Source: Halomarinibacterium sedimenti
GTDB lineage: Bacteria > Bacteroidota > Bacteroidia > Flavobacteriales > Flavobacteriaceae
Assembly (NCBI RefSeq): GCF_019312585.1
Contig: NZ_JAHWDP010000001.1
Coordinates: 1-64,000 of the forward strand
Direction: 5' to 3'
DNA: 64,000 nt
Made by a program: the position numbers and the translations under genes. Under the pieces are notes generated by a model, which saw nothing but the letters and a program-made list of their open reading frames with translations, searched no databases and was not told the origin of the DNA. Positions 59,986 through 64,000 of the stretch are shown piece by piece (within the stretch, counting starts at the first letter, position 1; each line of letters opens with the position of its first letter).

Positions 59986-62010
59986 TTATAGATTTGAATA
60001 CGTTTTGCTGTAATACAACATTTGCTCTTCAAAAGTAGCAGGTTGTGTTATTGTGAAACTTTCAATTTCACCTGCGTCATTCATTTTAGGAACAATAACA
60101 GGATTCACAAAACCACTATATGGAGGAGATTTAAACTTACTATTACGCTCAAGCACTTCTTTATGTAATACTTGATCTACTTTTACGCCATAATCTTCTA
60201 CCAACGCTTTTGCAGCTTCATAATCGCCTTCACTCGTTATACGCTGTGTCTCTCTCAATAATTCACCAAAAATGGTTCTTAATTTAGCATAATCATTTAT
60301 GTTGTAATAAGTTTTTCCATCTCGTGTAATTTTTTCTATTACGTTGTCTGCTTTTCCTCTTTCATAAGCCCAAGCACTCACCCACTGACGGTTACGCATG
60401 TGTGCTTCTTCCACATCATCGCCTAGTTCTAATCGCACCAATTGCGTAATTAATCCATTTCGGATATAACCATCATAAGCGGCTTTTCCAGTTTCTTCCC
60501 AATTTTCAACCAATCCTAATTCTTGTAATTTTGGATCCATTAGATAGTATAGTCCAAACAAGTCTGCACGACCTTCCTCAATAGTAGACTTGTAACTTTT
60601 AAGGGTTTCTTTTGGAGTACCAACACCTTCGTTTATTTGTCCAGAAGCGTGACCTACTACTTCGTGAAGTGCCGTGTGAAGTTTGTCTGCTAACTGTCCA
60701 TATTTCTCTTCCAACTTAATTTCTTCTTCGTCATTAGCAAATTCTTTAAGCCTTCCACTACCACCAGCATTATTATAGGAATGAATAATATTACCTAGTG
60801 AAACAGATTTACTTCCATGGGCTTGACGAATCCAATTGTTATTAGGTAAGTTAACCCCAATAGGAGTACTTGGCGATGCATCACCAGCTTCTCCTGCTAC
60901 AATAACCGTTTTATAGGAAACTCCTTTTACTTCTTTCTTTTTATGCTCTGGCATTAAAGGTGAGTTATCCTCAAACCACTGTGCCTCTTGAGAAAGCACT
61001 GCCATTTTTTTAGACATGTCAAAATCCTTTATTTGTACAATGGTTTCATAAGAACCTTTGTATCCCTTTGGATCATTATACACTTCAATAAAGCCATTAA
61101 TCCAGTCGATATTTCCTTCGGTAGAATTTACCCAAGCAACAGCATAGTCGTCCCAAGTATCAAGGCTTCCGGTTTTGTAATATTCAATTAGAAGTCTTAG
61201 GGCCTCAGCTTGAGCATCACTTTCTGCTACACCTTTCGCTTTTTCTAACCAATACACAATCTTATCGATAGCCTCACCATAAAGACCCCCACTTTTATAA
61301 ACCTTCTCAACCAGCTTCCCGTTTTCTTTAACCAGTTTTGTATTTAATCCAATTTCAATAGGCTCTTTTGCATCTACTTTCATGGCACCGTAAAAGGTCT
61401 CTACATCTTTAGTAGTAACATCTGGTCCATAAAAATTGATGGCGCTCTCAAGAACAATATCTGCATCTTTACTTAGGTTTACTTTTTTAGCATCTTTATC
61501 ATTAAAAATGACATCGAACGCTTCTCCTTCTAGGGTTGTGTTCGTTTCCGTTAAAAGTGTTTTTAAATAATCACTACTAAAGTCAGGCTTAATTTTAGCA
61601 TTGCTATAATGGTGGTGAATTCCATTACTAAACCACACTCGTTTTAAATAGGTCTCAAAATTTTTCCAGTCTTCTGTCGACTTATCACCCGTGTAGGTAG
61701 TATACACATTTTCTAAAGCCTTACGAATGGTCAGGTTATGTCTATAATTTTGTGCCCACATGATATCGCGACCTTCAAGGCCAGCTTGCGTGAGGTAATA
61801 CACCAATTGCTGCTCTTTAATAGTTAGATCTTCAAATCCAGGGATTTGGTAGCGAAGAATTTTTAAATCGGCAAATTGATCTACTACATATTCAAAATCA
61901 TCTGTTTGTTCTGTAACTGTAGCTACTTCTGGCTCTCCTTTTTTTGAGTCTCCACACGAAAAAAAGAACATACTAGCCAAAGCCATTGTAAATAAAAAGG
62001 TATGTTTCAT
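59986..62010 (-). CDS. Dipeptidyl-peptidase III-like (M49) lipoprotein
   Basis: Zinc exopeptidase removing dipeptides from N-termini. I start at ATG 62010 (MKHTFLFTMALASMFFFSC), a lipoprotein signal, giving 674 aa; an upstream ATG at 62091 adds 27 residues before the signal. The M49 motifs are present: HEVVGH near residue 449 and EEGRADL (EECRAD in most enzymes) about 50 residues later. A Nudix-like zinc-free insertion is absent. On the minus strand TACATTTG (62131-62124) is a -7 candidate. Most M49 enzymes are cytosolic, so export as a lipoprotein is notable but common in Bacteroidota. Confidence 0.9.
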   Translation of the reverse strand: MKHTFLFTMALASMFFFSCGDSKKGEPEVATVTEQTDDFEYVVDQFADLKILRYQIPGFEDLTIKEQQLVYYLTQAGLEGRDIMWAQNYRHNLTIRKALENVYTTYTGDKSTEDWKNFETYLKRVWFSNGIHHHYSNAKIKPDFSSDYLKTLLTETNTTLEGEAFDVIFNDKDAKKVNLSKDADIVLESAINFYGPDVTTKDVETFYGAMKVDAKEPIEIGLNTKLVKENGKLVEKVYKSGGLYGEAIDKIVYWLEKAKGVAESDAQAEALRLLIEYYKTGSLDTWDDYAVAWVNSTEGNIDWINGFIEVYNDPKGYKGSYETIVQIKDFDMSKKMAVLSQEAQWFEDNSPLMPEHKKKEVKGVSYKTVIVAGEAGDASPSTPIGVNLPNNNWIRQAHGSKSVSLGNIIHSYNNAGGSGRLKEFANDEEEIKLEEKYGQLADKLHTALHEVVGHASGQINEGVGTPKETLKSYKSTIEEGRADLFGLYYLMDPKLQELGLVENWEETGKAAYDGYIRNGLITQLVRLELGDDVEEAHMRNRQWVSAWAYERGKADNVIEKITRDGKTYYNINDYAKLRTIFGELLRETQRITSEGDYEAAKALVEDYGVKVDQVLHKEVLERNSKFKSPPYSGFVNPVIVPKMNDAGEIESFTITQPATFEEQMLYYSKTYSNL

Positions 62011-62218
62011 CTGTATAAAATATTTGATAAAGAGGAAGATGGAACGCCCAAATAGCTCCTCTTGGTTGGTTTGTAAATTAGTATTGGGCATTTCATAATT
62101 AATAAGATTAGTTCTAATTTTTGCAAATGTACAAATAATTGGGTCTTGTTTCTCATTGCTAACCTGAAGTAAACAAACATTTTAATTATCTTAGCAAGTC
62201 CAACCAACTCCCTAAAAT

Positions 62219-63289
62219 ATGAAAATCCTTAAATATCTTTTTTTCTTATTGCTTATTGTCATTATTGGTGCTGCCGTATATTTTGGAACCAAAGATGGAA
62301 AATTTAATGTAGCGGCTACCAAAACTATAGAAGCACCAGTTGATTTAATCTTTGAACAAGTAAACGATTATAAAAACTGGCAAGTTTGGGGTCCTTGGAT
62401 GGAAAGTGACCCAAATATTAAAATGAATTTTAATGATAATACCTCGGGGGAAGGAGCTTCATACACATGGGAAAGTGACATCACTGGTAATGGGTCTATG
62501 GAAACTATTAAAGTAGCAAAAAATGATTCCATTCTTCAAAAAATTACATTTAATACACCCTTAGGAGATAGTGAAAGTGATGTGTATTGGAGATTTAGCC
62601 CTACTAATGATGGAGCAACAGAAGTTACTTGGGGAATGAAAGGAGAGCATTCTTTTATGGAAAAAGTATTTATGTCTTTTCAAAAAGATGATTTCGAGAC
62701 CGTACTTAAGGATATGTACGAAAAAGGACTCCATAATATTAATAATGTGGTGCAAGAGGAAATGAAAAAATATACCATTACCAACGAAGGAATTAAACAG
62801 TACGGAGGAGGTTATTACTTATTCACCACTACGGCTAGTAAAATAAATGAATTGGGTGAAAAAATGGGTCCCATGTTGGGTAAAATTGCTGCGTTTATGG
62901 AACAAAATAAAATTCAGCAAAGTGGCATGCCTTTCACCATTTATAATGAATGGGATGAAATGAACGGCACCACTATTTTCTCTCCTGCTATTCCTGTAAG
63001 TGAAAGAATTATTATTACGGAAGGAGACGTACTTTGCGGTTACATGGAACCACTCTCTGCTATAAAAGTTGTCCTAAAGGGTAATTATAATTATTTAGGA
63101 GAAGCTCACCAAACAGCCATGGATTATATTAAAGACAATAAACTCGTTTTAAATACAAAACAACCCATGTTTGAAGTATATGCCAATGATCCTGGAGAGT
63201 TTCCTAATCCAGCCGATTGGATTACGGAAGTTTACTACCCTATTTATAGAGATTTACGTGTAGACAATGTTTTAATTGAAGGGAATTAA
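62219..63289 (+). CDS. SRPBCC-domain protein with GyrI-like C-terminal half
   Basis: 356 aa. An N-terminal hydrophobic anchor (about 5-24) is followed by an SRPBCC/START-like ligand-binding domain (about 30-185, KTIEAPVDLIFEQVNDYKNW, ESDVYWRFSP). The second half (about 195-352) looks like a GyrI/effector-binding domain (YGGGYYLFTTTASKINELGE, YNEWDEMNGTTIFSPAIPV). Both folds bind small hydrophobic ligands; no substrate can be named. crcB starts 5 bp after its stop. Confidence 0.85.
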   Translation: MKILKYLFFLLLIVIIGAAVYFGTKDGKFNVAATKTIEAPVDLIFEQVNDYKNWQVWGPWMESDPNIKMNFNDNTSGEGASYTWESDITGNGSMETIKVAKNDSILQKITFNTPLGDSESDVYWRFSPTNDGATEVTWGMKGEHSFMEKVFMSFQKDDFETVLKDMYEKGLHNINNVVQEEMKKYTITNEGIKQYGGGYYLFTTTASKINELGEKMGPMLGKIAAFMEQNKIQQSGMPFTIYNEWDEMNGTTIFSPAIPVSERIIITEGDVLCGYMEPLSAIKVVLKGNYNYLGEAHQTAMDYIKDNKLVLNTKQPMFEVYANDPGEFPNPADWITEVYYPIYRDLRVDNVLIEGN

Positions 63290-63294
63290 CATCT

Positions 63295-63666
63295 ATGAAA
63301 CATCTTCTTTTGGTATTTCTTGGGGGCGGCGCTGGAAGTGTCTTGCGATATATCTTCGGAAAGTTTTTAAATAATGGTGAATTGGGAATTCCCTATGGAA
63401 CCTTTGCAGCCAACATCCTAGGTAGTTTATTTATTGGGCTTATTTTAGGTTGGGCCGCCAAAAGTGAAGCTATCTCTCAAAATACTTTATTGCTGTTAGC
63501 TACTGGTTTTTGTGGCGGATTTACCACCTTCTCCACCTTTGCGTATGAAAATCATGTATTTCTTAAAAATGGTGACTTCGGGCTTTTTGCCCTATATACA
63601 ATAGCTAGCTTTGCCATCGGATTTTTAGCCGTGTTTTTAGGGATATGGCTGATTAAGATTTTTTAA
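63295..63666 (+). CDS. crcB: Fluoride ion channel CrcB/FluC
   Basis: 123 aa, four membrane helices, functioning as a dual-topology dimer that exports fluoride. Motifs GGGAGSVLRYIFGKFL, GTFAANILGSLFIGLILG and GFCGGFTTFSTFAYE (with the Phe box) are present. It lacks its own leader, being 5 bp after the SRPBCC gene, so no fluoride riboswitch is possible directly upstream. Its stop overlaps the stop of the convergent DUF1684 gene by 4 bp. Confidence 0.95.
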   Translation: MKHLLLVFLGGGAGSVLRYIFGKFLNNGELGIPYGTFAANILGSLFIGLILGWAAKSEAISQNTLLLLATGFCGGFTTFSTFAYENHVFLKNGDFGLFALYTIASFAIGFLAVFLGIWLIKIF

Positions 63667-64000
63667 TGCTTCACAAAATCCTTTACACCTGCCTCAATTC
63701 TAGTAAGTAGGTCATTCTCACGTGGCGGAATAGGACAAGAATACTTACTGTTATAAGCACAATACGGGTTGTAGGAAGTATTAAAGTCTATAATAATGGT
63801 ATCACCTTCTGGAATAATAAGATCTATAAACCTGCCCCCTCCGTAAGAGCCGTCGCCACTTGTTAAATCTGTAAAAGGTAAAAACAAATGATCTCCATAT
63901 TTTTCAGGATCTCCCCAAGAATCGGTGCTTTTGTAAAGCATTAGTTTTAGTGGTTTACCATCAATCTCAAAATGTGCCTCGCCATATTTTACATATTCTG
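63663..64000 (-). CDS. DUF1684-domain protein, truncated by the window edge
   Basis: Partial: the N-terminus lies beyond position 64000. The frame stays open to the edge (EYVKYGEAHFEIDGKPLKLM precedes the first visible internal ATG). Conserved blocks include YGGGRFIDLIIPEGDTIIID, FNTSYNPYCAYNSKYSCPIP and a final NDLLTRIEAGVK, the DUF1684 pattern. Family function is unknown. At least 112 residues are visible. Confidence 0.88.
   Translation of the reverse strand, partial: EYVKYGEAHFEIDGKPLKLMLYKSTDSWGDPEKYGDHLFLPFTDLTSGDGSYGGGRFIDLIIPEGDTIIIDFNTSYNPYCAYNSKYSCPIPPRENDLLTRIEAGVKDFVKH

Noticed and set aside
63280-63294. Fluoride riboswitch before crcB
   Set aside because: Only 5 bp separate crcB from the upstream gene, too little for the structure.

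Overview
The window comes from the chromosome of a marine-type Flavobacteriaceae member (Bacteroidota). The evidence is AT-rich DNA, no Shine-Dalgarno sequences, promoters of the TTTG-N19/20-TAnnTTTG type, a type IX secretion C-terminal sorting domain, a zeaxanthin operon, DUF4331 and LETM1-like proteins, and many lipoproteins with a Cys lipobox. Housekeeping genes dominate, with one short accessory patch near 32-35 kb.

Layout. 1-538: two tandem stable-RNA promoters and an rRNA-type leader read leftwards off the window, divergent from the thrS promoter. 539-3762: thrS-infC-rpmI-rplT translation operon, with infC apparently starting at AUA. 3831-10976 (minus): a conserved exported protein, dnaB, accA, and tgt-lptG-EamA transporter. 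11156-15538: split transketolase, an FKBP-like lipoprotein with calcium-type repeats, an S4 protein, a PyrR-like phosphoribosyltransferase and aroK. 15696-16028: tRNA-Lys(UUU) and tRNA-Leu(GAG) from one stable-RNA promoter. 16129-21016: a MerR/B12-type regulator followed by crtI-crtB-crtZ-lycopene cyclase-tspO. 21265-24714: secreted M36 metalloprotease with a T9SS tail. 24900-29073: ECF sigma/anti-sigma pair divergent from a TPR lipoprotein and a split DUF4331 pair. 29271-31975: LETM1-like protein and a B12-binding radical SAM enzyme.

31976-33102 has no gene. It holds three palindromic or MITE-like repeats and four 85-bp tandem units. Two accessory genes follow: a membrane/coiled-coil protein and a TIR-like protein, a possible defence module. 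35171-45785 (minus): MATE pump, membrane AraC regulator, then M28 peptidase, PPK2, sigma-54 activator lacking its HTH, outer-membrane protein, MscS channel and an ABC-2 exporter. 46035-52606: dnaJ-grpE, YceI lipoprotein, mnmD, ilvE and small genes.

52792-59914 is the most interesting part. A hypothetical gene, a TPR histidine kinase, a NarL-type regulator and a second, paralogous TPR kinase form one operon, followed by a lipoprotein and an exported PEGA-like protein. Three intergenic regions here carry the same 18-bp dyad (about ATACCC-N6-GGGTAT), each exactly 22 bp upstream of a -7-like element (C/T)AT(C/T)TTTA. This looks like the operator of a small autoregulated two-component regulon. 59986-64000: M49 peptidase lipoprotein, SRPBCC protein, crcB and a truncated DUF1684 gene at the right edge.
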